Shown: piece after piece, positions 25,699 to 34,008 of the stretch
Layout of the letters: every line of letters begins with the position of its first letter
Position numbering within the stretch: position 1 is the stretch's first letter
Assembly: GCA_050012375.1 (NCBI GenBank)
Contig: JBEKHH010000003.1
Coordinates: forward strand, 1-64,000
Origin: PALSA-1353 sp050012375
GTDB lineage: Bacteria; Planctomycetota; Phycisphaerae; Tepidisphaerales; Tepidisphaeraceae
Length of the DNA stretch: 64,000 bases
Reading direction: 5' to 3'
Position numbers and translations under genes: made by a program
The notes under the pieces: generated by a model
Databases searched by the model: none
What the model was told of the DNA's origin: nothing
The model's input: only the letters and a program-made list of their open reading frames with translations

Positions 25699-27227
25699 GG
25701 CCTCTGCTCCCTGGAAAGGACGAAACGAAGTGAGCCAATGGAAATATTCGCGCCCGTCGGTAGATTCGCGGCTTTCCCCATGGGTTGGCCGTCGATAACG
25801 ATCTCCGCGGCGCTTCGACAGGCCAATCCCTCATCGCTGCGCATCAACACCACCGGCGCCGGCAATTCGTCGGCTCGAATGTGGGCGCTGCCGCCGGGAC
25901 CGATGACGATCTCACGATCCAATAGAATGACCTGCCGAATTGCCGCCGCCGGCAGACGCGCTCCCGAGATGTCAAGCACCGCCGTGCCGCTGGCGGCGCT
26001 GGGACGCCGGAAGGTCAGGCGGCAGCGCGTGCCCAGCCCGATCCGGTCTCCGCTGTTCAGCAGCCGGGTTACGCACGGAACTTCATTCACGGTCGCCGGC
26101 CGATCGGCGTTCAGGAAATAGTCCTCATCGGACCGCGAAAGGGTGATCGTCGGCGCCGACGCGTCGATCATCAGGGGCAAATCCAACACTCGCGCCGAAC
26201 TGCGCGGCCCGATGGAGACCGTCGGTCCCGGCAACACCTGATAACTGCCCACGCCATCGACGTGCAGAACCAGAGATTGCATCAGTTGCATCACGGCGGG
26301 GGGCGAGGGCGCTTGTGCCCGCGCACGCTGCGCGGTAAGCGCCAGCAGCGAAAGCGGACTGGTCCGGATCGCCGTCTGAACCTCGCCCCATTGCCGGGCT
26401 TGTTCGGCAAGTTGGCCAATCCAGCTCGCTCGAGGCCACATGACTTGCAATCGCCGCAGGGATTCCTCGGCTTCCTGCTGCCGTCCGTCGGCGATGGCAA
26501 CGGATGCCGAACGGCATTGATCCAACGTTGCACGAAGCTGCCGCGTGGCGGTCGTGTCGACCGGCAGACGATCAAGCCTCCCCAGCAGTGCCGCCGCCGC
26601 GTCGAGCCGGCCCGATTCCACCTGCGGCGCCGCTTCGGCGGCGACGTGGTCGGCAACCCGGTCGGCAAGCCGCCGCAGCGCCGCATCCTGAGCGCCGTTC
26701 TTGCCCGCCGTCGCAACGTGGTCGATCGCCGCTTCCCAATCGCCCGCATCGAACGCTTCCGTCGCTTTTTTCAAACTGGATTCCAGCCCCGCACGGCGGG
26801 CAGCCAAATCCTGCTTCAAATCATCCAGTCGAGGATCGGCCAGCGGCGATTCGGCCAGAAGCTGCTGTCCGACCGTGAGCTGGCCCTGGTCCGCGTGCCG
26901 CCGGGCAAGCGCCAGCGCTTGCCCGGCTTGCTGATCGACCTTTTCACGGCTGCGCTGCGCCGTGCCAACGGCTTCGCGCAGTTGCACCGCGTCGGGCAGA
27001 TTGCCGCCAAGCTGAACCGCCTTGCCGGCATCCGTTGCGGCGGCCGTCAAACGTCCCTGCGCCAAATGGCGGCGGCCTCGATCGACCAGCGCTTTCACCA
27101 ATTCGCCGACCAACTCCTGCCCGCGGCGATGTGCTCGAACATCGGGCTGACGGACCATATCGAACGCCTCGTCCAGCCGACCGTCGGCCAACGCCCACTC
27201 GCATTGTTTGAGTCGCAGGATCACCAC
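25695..27227 (-). CDS. TPR-like protein with FHA-like C-terminal domains
   Basis: A 510-residue cytoplasmic-looking protein. Residues 1-290 are Ala/Leu/Arg-rich helices resembling degenerate TPRs (ALADGRLDEAFDMVR, EAFDAGDWEAAIDHVA). The rest shows FHA-like sequence: GPTVSIGPRSSARVLDLPLM, ITLSRSDEDYFLNADRPATV and DRIGLGTRCRLTF, and a second, weaker copy with EIVIGPGGSAHIRADEL and MRSDEGLACRS. FHA domains bind phosphothreonine, fitting the kinase encoded next with ATGA overlap. The start is GTG 27227 with AAGGA upstream, four bases after the preceding stop. Confidence 0.75.
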   Translation of the reverse strand: MVILRLKQCEWALADGRLDEAFDMVRQPDVRAHRRGQELVGELVKALVDRGRRHLAQGRLTAAATDAGKAVQLGGNLPDAVQLREAVGTAQRSREKVDQQAGQALALARRHADQGQLTVGQQLLAESPLADPRLDDLKQDLAARRAGLESSLKKATEAFDAGDWEAAIDHVATAGKNGAQDAALRRLADRVADHVAAEAAPQVESGRLDAAAALLGRLDRLPVDTTATRQLRATLDQCRSASVAIADGRQQEAEESLRRLQVMWPRASWIGQLAEQARQWGEVQTAIRTSPLSLLALTAQRARAQAPSPPAVMQLMQSLVLHVDGVGSYQVLPGPTVSIGPRSSARVLDLPLMIDASAPTITLSRSDEDYFLNADRPATVNEVPCVTRLLNSGDRIGLGTRCRLTFRRPSAASGTAVLDISGARLPAAAIRQVILLDREIVIGPGGSAHIRADELPAPVVLMRSDEGLACRSAAEIVIDGQPMGKAANLPTGANISIGSLRFVLSREQRP

Positions 27228-27231
27228 GGCT

Positions 27232-27447
27232 TCATTCCTTGACCAGGTTCACCGTCGCTGGGGAACCGATGGACCCATTGCTCCGCGCGGCGAGAAAAGA
27301 GATGCGTCGTCCCTCTCGGGGGTGGGCTAGCTCGGCGCGGAGAAATGACTCCAATTCCCGCACCATTTGCCGCCCGCGCCGCAGGTATTCTACCTCGCTG
27401 CTGGTCTGTTCGGTAGACGCATCTTTGACGTAAGGTTGCGTTGACAT
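27232..27447 (-). CDS. Small soluble protein in the kinase operon
   Basis: A 71-residue protein (MSTQPYVKDASTEQTSSEVE ... RRGRQMVRELESFLRAELAH ... GSIGSPATVNLVKE) of unknown function. It is mainly one predicted helix with mixed charge. It sits 18 bases after the coiled-coil gene and four before the FHA gene start, so it belongs to the operon. A GGGAG site lies upstream of the ATG. Several Thr and Ser residues near the N-terminus could be kinase targets, but that is conjecture. Confidence 0.65.
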   Translation of the reverse strand: MSTQPYVKDASTEQTSSEVEYLRRGRQMVRELESFLRAELAHPREGRRISFLAARSNGSIGSPATVNLVKE

Positions 27448-27465
27448 TGCCACTGCTCCCGATGT

Positions 27466-28281
27466 TCACTTGCCGTTGGCGGCATCCGTGACCGCCACCG
27501 GCGGCGCGCCCGACAAATACGCGTCGATCTGGGTGAGCAAATCTTTTTCACTGGTCGCGTCGGCCGGGACCGCGTGCGCGAACTTGGCTTCCTCCGCCAG
27601 CATGTGTTCGGAAATCGCCAGTTGCCGGCGCACGTCGCCGACCACTTTTTCCGCCTGGGCGAGCTTGGTGCTGTCCACCTGCACGTCCGTACCCACCGCG
27701 GTGGCCTGAATCAGGCGATAGTGCGCCTCCAGCGCATCAATTTCAGACTGGAGCCCGGCTCGCTGATCGCTGGCGATCTGCATCGCCTGATTCGCCGCCG
27801 CCAGGGCGCCCTCGCGGTTTTCCAGCAATTGCTGTTTCTGTTGCAACGAGGATTCGCCCTCCTTGTAACTCGCAAACCGCTGGGCCAGTTCCTGGGTCAA
27901 CTGCGGTCGGCTGTAAGAAAAATCGCCGATCGTGAAAGTGGACTGATTGGTCCCCAGATCGTCTCGAAGGGCCTGCAAGCGGACCTTCTCCGCGGCCAGG
28001 GATTGATTCGCCTGCGTGATGTCGCCGCGCAGGGAAGCGATGTCCACTTCCTCCTCGGCGATGAGGCGGATGTTTTTTTGCATCTCCGGCCCTGTTTCGT
28101 CGAGCAGATCGCGCGCCCGGCGGATTTGGAATTCGACGGGGATGTTCTCCTTCACCGCCAGAGAGATGGAATGGAAGGAACTGCCGACATAGCTGACGAG
28201 GTCGGAGCCAAACAGCGCGCCCCCCAAAACGGCCGCTCCGGCGGTCGCCAGCACACCTAACTTGATTGCTTTCCACAACAT
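27466..28281 (-). CDS. Coiled-coil membrane protein, first gene of the kinase operon
   Basis: A 271-residue protein. An N-terminal hydrophobic segment (KLGVLATAGAAVLGGALF) is followed by long helices with heptad-like patterns at residues about 75-190 (AAEKVRLQALRDDLGTNQST, LQQKQQLLENREGALAAANQ). It resembles a family of planctomycete coiled-coil proteins with a PspA-like look, but I would not call it PspA. AAAGGAGCATCCC precedes the ATG. It is the first of six genes on the minus strand, so the operon promoter should lie in 28282-28500. Confidence 0.78.
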   Translation of the reverse strand: MLWKAIKLGVLATAGAAVLGGALFGSDLVSYVGSSFHSISLAVKENIPVEFQIRRARDLLDETGPEMQKNIRLIAEEEVDIASLRGDITQANQSLAAEKVRLQALRDDLGTNQSTFTIGDFSYSRPQLTQELAQRFASYKEGESSLQQKQQLLENREGALAAANQAMQIASDQRAGLQSEIDALEAHYRLIQATAVGTDVQVDSTKLAQAEKVVGDVRRQLAISEHMLAEEAKFAHAVPADATSEKDLLTQIDAYLSGAPPVAVTDAANGK

Positions 28282-28614
28282 GGGATGCTCCTTTCGTAAT
28301 CAATTGCCGGGGCGACAATCGTCCCGTTAGGGGGGTAGATGCGCTCGGTGGGGATTTATTTCGGGGAATATTCGACCTTTGGTAGTGCCTCACGATGTTG
28401 GTAAACATGACCGGCCATCTTGAACATTCGTGTGCCACCTTGCCGACGAATCGGGTAAAATCCCCGCGGCTTTGGCAACATTTTCAGTTTTCATTGTAAA
28501 TCCATAATTCTTCGGCTTTTCCGGATTGAAATTGAAGAGCTTATGCGAAAGATCAAAAACGTTGCTTTGGCATGGAGGCCCGCGATGTCTAAAACCGCCC
28601 GAAGGAGAAAACAA

Positions 28615-29010
28615 GTGGACATCAAACGAAGTGGTTCTCAGCGTTCCGGCAAAGGACCGGACAATTACTTCACCGGCGCAGTTCGGATTGAACCGCTGTT
28701 CGACGCACCGGAGCCGGCGCGTGTCTTTGGCGCCAGGGTCACCTTTGAACCCGGCGCCCGCACCGCGTGGCACACGCATCCGCTTGGTCAGACCCTGATC
28801 GTGGCGGCGGGCTGCGGCTGGGCGCAGCGCTGGGGCGGGCCGAGAGAAGAAATCCGGCCAGGCGATGTCATCTGGTTTCCTCCGGGTGAAAAGCATTGGC
28901 ACGGGGCGACGGCGACGACAGCGATGACGCACATCGCCATTCAGGAGAAGCTCGACGGAAAGGCTGTCGACTGGATGGAGAAGGTCAGCGACGAGCAATA
29001 CCGGGCCTGA
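28615..29010 (+). CDS. Cupin-domain protein, (R)-mandelonitrile lyase-like
   Basis: A 131-residue single-domain cupin. The metal-site motifs are ARTAWHTHPLGQTLIV (motif 1, G..HxH..) and GDVIWFPPGEKHWHGA (motif 2, G...P.G..H). Close family members are often annotated as quinol monooxygenase or carboxymuconolactone-linked cupins, or as bacterial hydroxynitrile lyases. The start is the GTG at 28615, eight bases after GAAGGAG, which gives the usual N-terminus (V)DIKRSGSQ. The aldo/keto reductase gene follows after 28 bases, so both may be co-transcribed. The physiological substrate is unknown. Confidence 0.85.
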   Translation: MDIKRSGSQRSGKGPDNYFTGAVRIEPLFDAPEPARVFGARVTFEPGARTAWHTHPLGQTLIVAAGCGWAQRWGGPREEIRPGDVIWFPPGEKHWHGATATTAMTHIAIQEKLDGKAVDWMEKVSDEQYRA

Positions 29011-29038
29011 TCCCGGCAACTGCAAAGGAGAAACAACA

Positions 29039-30037
29039 ATGCAGAAACGCAAACTCGGAAAGAGCAACTTGGAAGTGTCGGCCCTCGGCCTCGGCTGCAT
29101 GGGGATGAGCTTTTCCTACGGCCCGCCCAAGGACAAGCAGGAGATGACCTCACTGCTCCATGCGGCCGTCGAACGAGGCATCACGTTCTTCGATACCGCA
29201 GAGGTGTACGGCCCGTATCTGAACGAAGAACTGGTGGGCGAAGCCCTTGCGCAAGTCCGCGACAAGCTGGTGATCGCCACCAAGTTCGGGTTCGACCTGA
29301 GTGGCAGCGATAAGCGGCCGGGCGCCGCGGGCCTGAACAGTCGGCCGGAGCACATCAAGCAGGCGGTCGAGGGATCGCTCAAGCGGCTCAGGGTCAAGAC
29401 AATCGACTTGCTTTACCAGCACCGGGTGGACCCGAACGTGCCCATCGAAGAGGTGGCCGGAGCGGTGAAGGAACTGATTCAGGCGGGCAAGGTCAAGCAC
29501 TTCGGACTTTCCGAAGCGGGTGTGCAGACGATCCGTCGCGCGCACGCCATCCAGCCGCTCACCGCCCTCCAAAGCGAATACTCGCTGTGGACGAGAACCC
29601 CCGAGAAGGAAGTGATCCCGACGCTTGAGGAACTCGGAATCGGCTTCGTGCCGTACAGCCCGCTGGGCAAGGGCTTCCTCACGGGCAAGATCGACGAGAA
29701 CGCGAAATTCGACAGTACCGACTTCCGCAGCACCCTCCCTCGCTTCACGCCGGAGGCGCTCAAAGCGAATCAGGCCCTGATTGATCTGCTCGGCAAGATT
29801 GGCCGGCGGAAGAAGGCGACGCCCGCTCAGATCGCACTGGCATGGCTGCTGGCCCAGAAGCCGTGGATTGTGCCGATCCCAGGCACCACGAAGTTGAATC
29901 GCCTGGAGGAGAACATTGGAGCAGTCGCAGTCGAACTCACGCCCGACGATCTCCGTGACATCGATAGCGCTGCCACGAAGATTACAGTTCACGGGGCTCG
30001 TTACCCGGAAAGGCTGGAGCAAATGACCGGTCGCTGA
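29039..30037 (+). CDS. Aldo/keto reductase
   Basis: A 332-residue NADPH-dependent oxidoreductase of the AKR (beta/alpha)8-barrel family. The catalytic tetrad is visible: Asp and Tyr in FFDTAEVYGP, Lys in VIATKFGFDL, His in LLYQHRVDP. Cofactor-binding sequences VPIPGTTKLNRLEEN and the helix SEYSLWTRTPE match the YajO/IolS-like subgroup with a KFGF signature. GCAAAGGAG lies before the ATG. It follows the cupin gene, a pair often seen together. The substrate is probably a small aldehyde or ketone. Confidence 0.9.
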   Translation: MQKRKLGKSNLEVSALGLGCMGMSFSYGPPKDKQEMTSLLHAAVERGITFFDTAEVYGPYLNEELVGEALAQVRDKLVIATKFGFDLSGSDKRPGAAGLNSRPEHIKQAVEGSLKRLRVKTIDLLYQHRVDPNVPIEEVAGAVKELIQAGKVKHFGLSEAGVQTIRRAHAIQPLTALQSEYSLWTRTPEKEVIPTLEELGIGFVPYSPLGKGFLTGKIDENAKFDSTDFRSTLPRFTPEALKANQALIDLLGKIGRRKKATPAQIALAWLLAQKPWIVPIPGTTKLNRLEENIGAVAVELTPDDLRDIDSAATKITVHGARYPERLEQMTGR

Positions 30038-30237
30038 CGCATCTCCTGCCGCAACTCAGGGAACTGGCCGAGAAATAACGGCAGCCGAACGCCAAAGAAA
30101 AGATGCCGTTCACATGCCGGACGCCTAATCGGGCGGACGTCGGACACGCGGCCATCAAGACGCGGATTGGCTTTGCGGCTGGCAGAAGCGCTATCGTTGT
30201 CGCGTATGTCCGGCAATCTGCTGACACATTGGTGGGC

Positions 30238-30954
30238 ATGATTCAAGGCGATCCATCCAGACCCCTTTCCCCGGACCAGCCTACTCCCGGTCCATTTGAG
30301 TACCAGCCTCCTTCGTCCGACATGCCCACGGGCCCGCGGCCGAGATGGGTGTACGTCATTGTCGCAATTTATCTTATGCTGCTGGGCGGATTGCTCACCA
30401 TGCCTGCATGGGAGAGTTGGCTGTCCGGCGCCCCGGACATGCTGATCCCGCTGGGTCTGTCTGTGTCGGTGCTGGTGATGTCCGGGTTGACGCTCATGAT
30501 CGTTCCGGTTCGGAGCCTGCATCGCCGGCCGGTGACCCGCCGATCAGTCTGGCTGCCGATCGTCGGCTCGGGCCTGATGGTCGGCGCCCTGTTCTTCGGC
30601 GGAAGCTGGGCGTTTAGCGAATTCATGGATGAAACAAACAACATTGGAAATCAGTTGCTGATTGCCGCCGGCATCATCTGGATTCTCTGGTCAGTCGTTT
30701 TCATTTGGATCACATTCAACGTCGATCCTGCCGGCATAGGTATGAGGCTGCATCGCTGGCTCATTGCCGGGAGTGTGCTGGAGTTGCTGGTCGCGGTTCC
30801 AACGCACGTGGTGGTGCGTCGTCGCAGCGAATGTTGTGCAGGGATAGCCACCGGGCTGGGGATTTGCATCGGCGTGGCGGTCATGTTCGTCGCATTCGGG
30901 CCCAGCGTTTTGCTGCTGTACTATCGCCGCCGTAAGCAGATTACCGGGAAGTGA
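30238..30954 (+). CDS. Multi-pass membrane protein, unknown
   Basis: A 238-residue protein with a short Pro-rich cytoplasmic N-terminus (PLSPDQPTPGPFEYQPP) and five clear hydrophobic segments: WVYVIVAIYLMLLGGLL, LIPLGLSVSVLVMSGLTL, SVWLPIVGSGLMVGALFF, LLIAAGIIWILWSVVFIW and a last pair around AVMFVAFGPSVLLLYY. It ends in a basic tail. No catalytic motif. The ATG at 30238 is preferred over upstream frames because it starts a Phycisphaerae-like Pro-rich leader; the ribosome site is weak. Confidence 0.7.
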   Translation: MIQGDPSRPLSPDQPTPGPFEYQPPSSDMPTGPRPRWVYVIVAIYLMLLGGLLTMPAWESWLSGAPDMLIPLGLSVSVLVMSGLTLMIVPVRSLHRRPVTRRSVWLPIVGSGLMVGALFFGGSWAFSEFMDETNNIGNQLLIAAGIIWILWSVVFIWITFNVDPAGIGMRLHRWLIAGSVLELLVAVPTHVVVRRRSECCAGIATGLGICIGVAVMFVAFGPSVLLLYYRRRKQITGK

Positions 30955-31274
30955 CGTCTGGGCACGCCAATTTTCGCGGGTAAAGATATACCACAGGTCG
31001 AGTGTAATTTGCCGAAATGCGAGAATGCGGTAGTGGATCACTTTCAGTTTCTCGGGATTTTTTTTCGACCTTCCATAGCCCATAGATGCCCAGCGCGGTT
31101 CCAAAGGGTACCGTTGGGGTTCCTGTGGAAAGAACGGCGTCGTCTATTTCAACTGGCGGCTTCTTCAATTGCCTGTCCGACTGGTGGACTACGTCATCGT
31201 GCATGAACCGGTGCGTCTTCTTGAGCACATCGGGACTCGGCTAGTTTTTAATAGCCGCGGCCATGTTTTTTGGC
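30955..31274. other. Gene-free stretch
   Basis: No convincing gene. The minus strand has a short membrane-like stretch, TVPFGTALGIYGLW, near 31100, followed by out-of-frame sequence. It could be a decayed small membrane-protein gene. Confidence 0.3.
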
Positions 31275-31988
31275 TCAGGCCCGCTCAATCCGACTCATTG
31301 CCAGAGCGCCGATGAAGACGGCTGCGAGCAGCGCCGGCACGAGTGCGAAAACGAGCGATCGGTAAGCGTCCAAAGCGGTTGGCGGAAATCCCCCCAGCAG
31401 CCAACGGAGATGACCGAATACGAATGGGGATGGTCTTCCGACAGCAAACCCGCCGCGTGCGAAGACACCGAATGCGGCGCCGCCTTGAGCGATGATGCCG
31501 GCGGCAAAACCGCCGCAAGATATGCCTCCAACGGACAACCCGCCGTTGGCGCTTCCCAGCGACATGGCCAATCCGCCAATGGCGGTGAGCAGGCCCACCG
31601 CAATGCCCCCGAGGGGAAATATCCCGATGGTGATTCCGCCGACAGCCACGATCCCGCGCGCGAATCCGCCGATCGCTATCCATCCGACTGCCGTATCGCC
31701 AACAGCAATGATGCCGCGGGCGCTCCCGCGTTTCTCGTTTCCGGCCGGTCCCACGGCCAGATCAATGACGGGTAATCCAAAGAGCGTCGCCTTGGATCGA
31801 AATCTCTTGCCGACCGGCACAACGAATTCTCTTCGCATCAGCACTTCGACAATTGGCCTGCCGCACTCTGGGCATCTGGCGGAGTCTTCCAAGCCCTTCA
31901 ACGAATAGCCGCATTTGCCGCAATAAGGGTCCCCCGGCGCGGCCGCAAACGGCGGGGATTTCTCGTCCGGTGAGAGCGGCATCGTCAT
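31275..31988 (-). CDS. Zinc-ribbon protein with Gly-rich hydrophobic repeats
   Basis: A protein of about 237 residues. The N-terminus has the four-Cys ribbon CGKCGYSLKGL...CPECGRPI, very common in Phycisphaerae membrane proteins. After a basic patch follow about ten short repeats of the pattern (A/G)GIxAxGGxAxGxxxxGG, with hydrophobic residues alternating with glycines (residues 95-190), then a membrane helix SLVFALVPALLAAVFIGAL. The repeats recall pentapeptide-like or glycine-zipper strands, and could form a beta-helix or a membrane-associated sheet. The start is uncertain: ATG 31988 or 31982, or an upstream GTG. Function unknown. Confidence 0.7.
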   Translation of the reverse strand: MTMPLSPDEKSPPFAAAPGDPYCGKCGYSLKGLEDSARCPECGRPIVEVLMRREFVVPVGKRFRSKATLFGLPVIDLAVGPAGNEKRGSARGIIAVGDTAVGWIAIGGFARGIVAVGGITIGIFPLGGIAVGLLTAIGGLAMSLGSANGGLSVGGISCGGFAAGIIAQGGAAFGVFARGGFAVGRPSPFVFGHLRWLLGGFPPTALDAYRSLVFALVPALLAAVFIGALAMSRIERA

Positions 31989-32202
31989 CAATTCTATAGA
32001 CTGATCTCCTGTTGCCACAAGATGTGGAGATAAACAATAGGATCTAGGAGTGCAGCGCTCCGCCCGGGTTCGGTGCCATCACATGCGCGCCAGTGCCGCA
32101 GGAACGGCGTGCCCGCTGGGACTGGCGACGATTCGGACTACTAGCCGATGATCGATCGCCGCTTGGATGCCGGTGATTGGGGAACGTGATATCTTTGGGA
32201 TC

Positions 32203-32979
32203 ATGAAATTCAAACGGCCGCCGCTGCGCATTCAGCCCGCCACGCTTTGGGATTATCCTTCGCAAGACTACGGCGAAGAGCAGCAGGGCCGGCCCGGTTA
32301 CAAGGGAGCGACGCCCAGCTACATCATCTGGAACCTGCTGCAACGGTACACCAAGCCGAATGATCTGGTGATCGACCCGTGCGCCGGGAGCGGGACCACG
32401 CTGGATGTGGCCCGCGACCTGAAACGCCGGGCGCTGGGTTACGATCTTAATCCGACGCGGAAGGATATTTTTCGCGTGGATGCCAGGAAGCTGCCGCTGG
32501 AGGATGGGAAGGCGGATTTTGTGTTCATCGATCCGCCTTACTCCAACCACATCGATTATTCCGACGATCCGCGCTGCATCGGCAAGCTGGACGCCGCCGG
32601 ACCGGAATACTACCAGGCGATGGACCAGGTGATTGCGGAGATTCATCGCGTGCTGCGGCCGGGCCGATACATGGGGCTTTACGCCTGCGACTCGTTTGTA
32701 AAGGGGAAGGGATTTTTCCCGATCGGCTTTGAGTTGTTCACGCTGCTGCGCAAGCGTTTGGAGCCGGTGGACGTGATCGCGGTGGTTCGGCACAACAAGA
32801 CGCTGGAAATGGGGAACTACCGGGCGGCGGCCAAGGAGGGGAATTTCTTTTTGAGGGGGTTTAACTATCTGTTCATCATGCGGAAGGCGCTTGCGAAGGG
32901 CGAGGGACGCAGTGAACTGCGGAATGTCCGCCGCGCTTATCCCTTCGGGGGTGGATCACGTTCCTCGAAAGAACCTTAG
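32203..32979 (+). CDS. DNA methyltransferase (N6-adenine/N4-cytosine type)
   Basis: A 258-residue class beta/gamma-like methylase. SAM-binding motif I is DPCAGSGTTLDVARDLKRRA and the catalytic motif IV is DPPYSNHIDYSDDP (DPPY). The motif order, target part first and a short C-terminus after FNYLFIMRKAL, fits stand-alone (orphan) methyltransferases. No restriction enzyme gene lies next to it. The next gene, on the opposite strand, overlaps its 3' end by four bases and may also be a methyltransferase. The ATG at 32203 matches the conserved N-terminus RPPLRIQPATLWDYP. Confidence 0.83.
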   Translation: MKFKRPPLRIQPATLWDYPSQDYGEEQQGRPGYKGATPSYIIWNLLQRYTKPNDLVIDPCAGSGTTLDVARDLKRRALGYDLNPTRKDIFRVDARKLPLEDGKADFVFIDPPYSNHIDYSDDPRCIGKLDAAGPEYYQAMDQVIAEIHRVLRPGRYMGLYACDSFVKGKGFFPIGFELFTLLRKRLEPVDVIAVVRHNKTLEMGNYRAAAKEGNFFLRGFNYLFIMRKALAKGEGRSELRNVRRAYPFGGGSRSSKEP

Positions 32980-33833
32980 TCGTCGACCCGCATCGGGCCA
33001 TCTGATACATATGCATGGCTAGCGGCTCGGCAATCCATAAGGATTTCATGTTCGCGTTTCAACCGTTGGAGCATTTCGCCGCCTTCGTCATCGATCGATG
33101 TCGCGATTTGCAGGAAAAAGAGATAGTTATCCGCTGTTTGTAAGCCTGGATTTCCGGTCCATTTCCACGCGATCCGGCTGAGGCCTTGAAATTGTTTTAC
33201 GATACTAATCCATCCGCGCTCGGAATCCTCCCTGCCGGGGCCGTCATGCTGATCTGTCACACCAAATAGGATGGACCGCACCTCATCTACGCCTTGAATT
33301 TCTCTGCTCGCCCGTTGTAAATCGCAAAGTTCAAACGGGTCAGCCATGACCAGCAGAGGTTTGTTCAAATTAGTGAGCAGCGCGCGGAGGCTGTTTGCGG
33401 CGTTACCGTCTCCGGCGTACGAAATGGGGCGACTATCCAGGTCCTCCGCTCGGCCCCGCATGCGTGCGACCGCAGCAAGGCGATTCGCTGTTGTTTTACA
33501 TTTCTCGAATGCAATGTATTTGCATCCCGACGGCATACGGGTCAGCGCCTGGTCTCCTGACGCGCTATAGTATGTCGTCCGATCTGATCCAGGCGAACCA
33601 AACCGGCGTTGATGTCGGCCCAGAACGGATTCCTCCGGCAGTCCAAGGCAAAACCGGTCGTTCGGAACGCGATACATACCACCACCGGAATGGGTCTCGA
33701 CGATGGTTCGCAGCTTCTCGCCCAACAAGTCAATGAACCTCAACCACGCGATGTGCTTGGGCCCATCTCCGGCGTTGGCCGCGTTGCCGTTTTGTTTATT
33801 GTCGTCATTGAATAATGTCTCATCCATGCACAT
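32976..33833 (-). CDS. RlmJ-like putative methyltransferase
   Basis: A 285-residue protein with faint similarity to the RlmJ/DUF519 fold: NAGDGPKHIAWLRFIDLLGE, ETHSGGGMYR where RlmJ has a THAGxGxY motif, and LLVMADPFELCD where the catalytic DPPY-like motif would be (here DPFE). The SAM-loop substitution and DPFE make catalytic activity uncertain. It converges with the DNA methyltransferase gene with a four-base overlap. It could also belong to the three-Cys-motif partner group. I give the family only low confidence. Confidence 0.45.
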   Translation of the reverse strand: MCMDETLFNDDNKQNGNAANAGDGPKHIAWLRFIDLLGEKLRTIVETHSGGGMYRVPNDRFCLGLPEESVLGRHQRRFGSPGSDRTTYYSASGDQALTRMPSGCKYIAFEKCKTTANRLAAVARMRGRAEDLDSRPISYAGDGNAANSLRALLTNLNKPLLVMADPFELCDLQRASREIQGVDEVRSILFGVTDQHDGPGREDSERGWISIVKQFQGLSRIAWKWTGNPGLQTADNYLFFLQIATSIDDEGGEMLQRLKREHEILMDCRAASHAYVSDGPMRVDD

Positions 33834-33841
33834 TGTGTCAC

Positions 33842-33999
33842 CCCGCTTTCCGCACGCCGCAACTGTCGGTTGCGCGCCTGCTCGGCGGCGTTCATTGGCC
33901 GAGCCTTGTCCGCGATGACTTCTCGATCGAATTCCTTCGTGGCCTGGCGCAATTCCGCTGTGTCATTTCCTGAAACCGCTTTTGCCTGCGTTTCTTCAT
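33842..33999 (-). pseudogene. Small conserved protein broken by a frameshift
   Basis: From ATG 33999 the sequence reads MKKRRQKRFQEMT. One base is then missing, and the expected continuation AELRQATKEFDREVIADKAR resumes in the other frame, ending RNRQLRRAESG. I recognise the pattern (basic start, EFDREFIAD-like core, Arg/Lys tail) as a very common short bacterial protein of unknown function. The frameshift near 33966 would inactivate it unless it is a sequencing error. The second frame continues into the RlmJ-like gene. Confidence 0.55.
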
Positions 34000-34008
34000 G
34001 TTGTCATC

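Noticed and set aside
24349..26121. A 590-codon open frame on the plus strand
   Set aside because: It is the antisense shadow of the kinase and FHA genes; GC-rich codons keep the opposite strand open, and the translated sequence has no domain pattern.
28281..28500. A gene between the kinase operon and the cupin gene
   Set aside because: The open frames found there have no ribosome site and overlap the operon leader; the stretch more likely holds divergent promoters.
30955..31274. Small membrane-protein gene on the minus strand
   Set aside because: Only one membrane-like stretch is readable, with the frame changing after it and no start signal; kept as a gene-free region.
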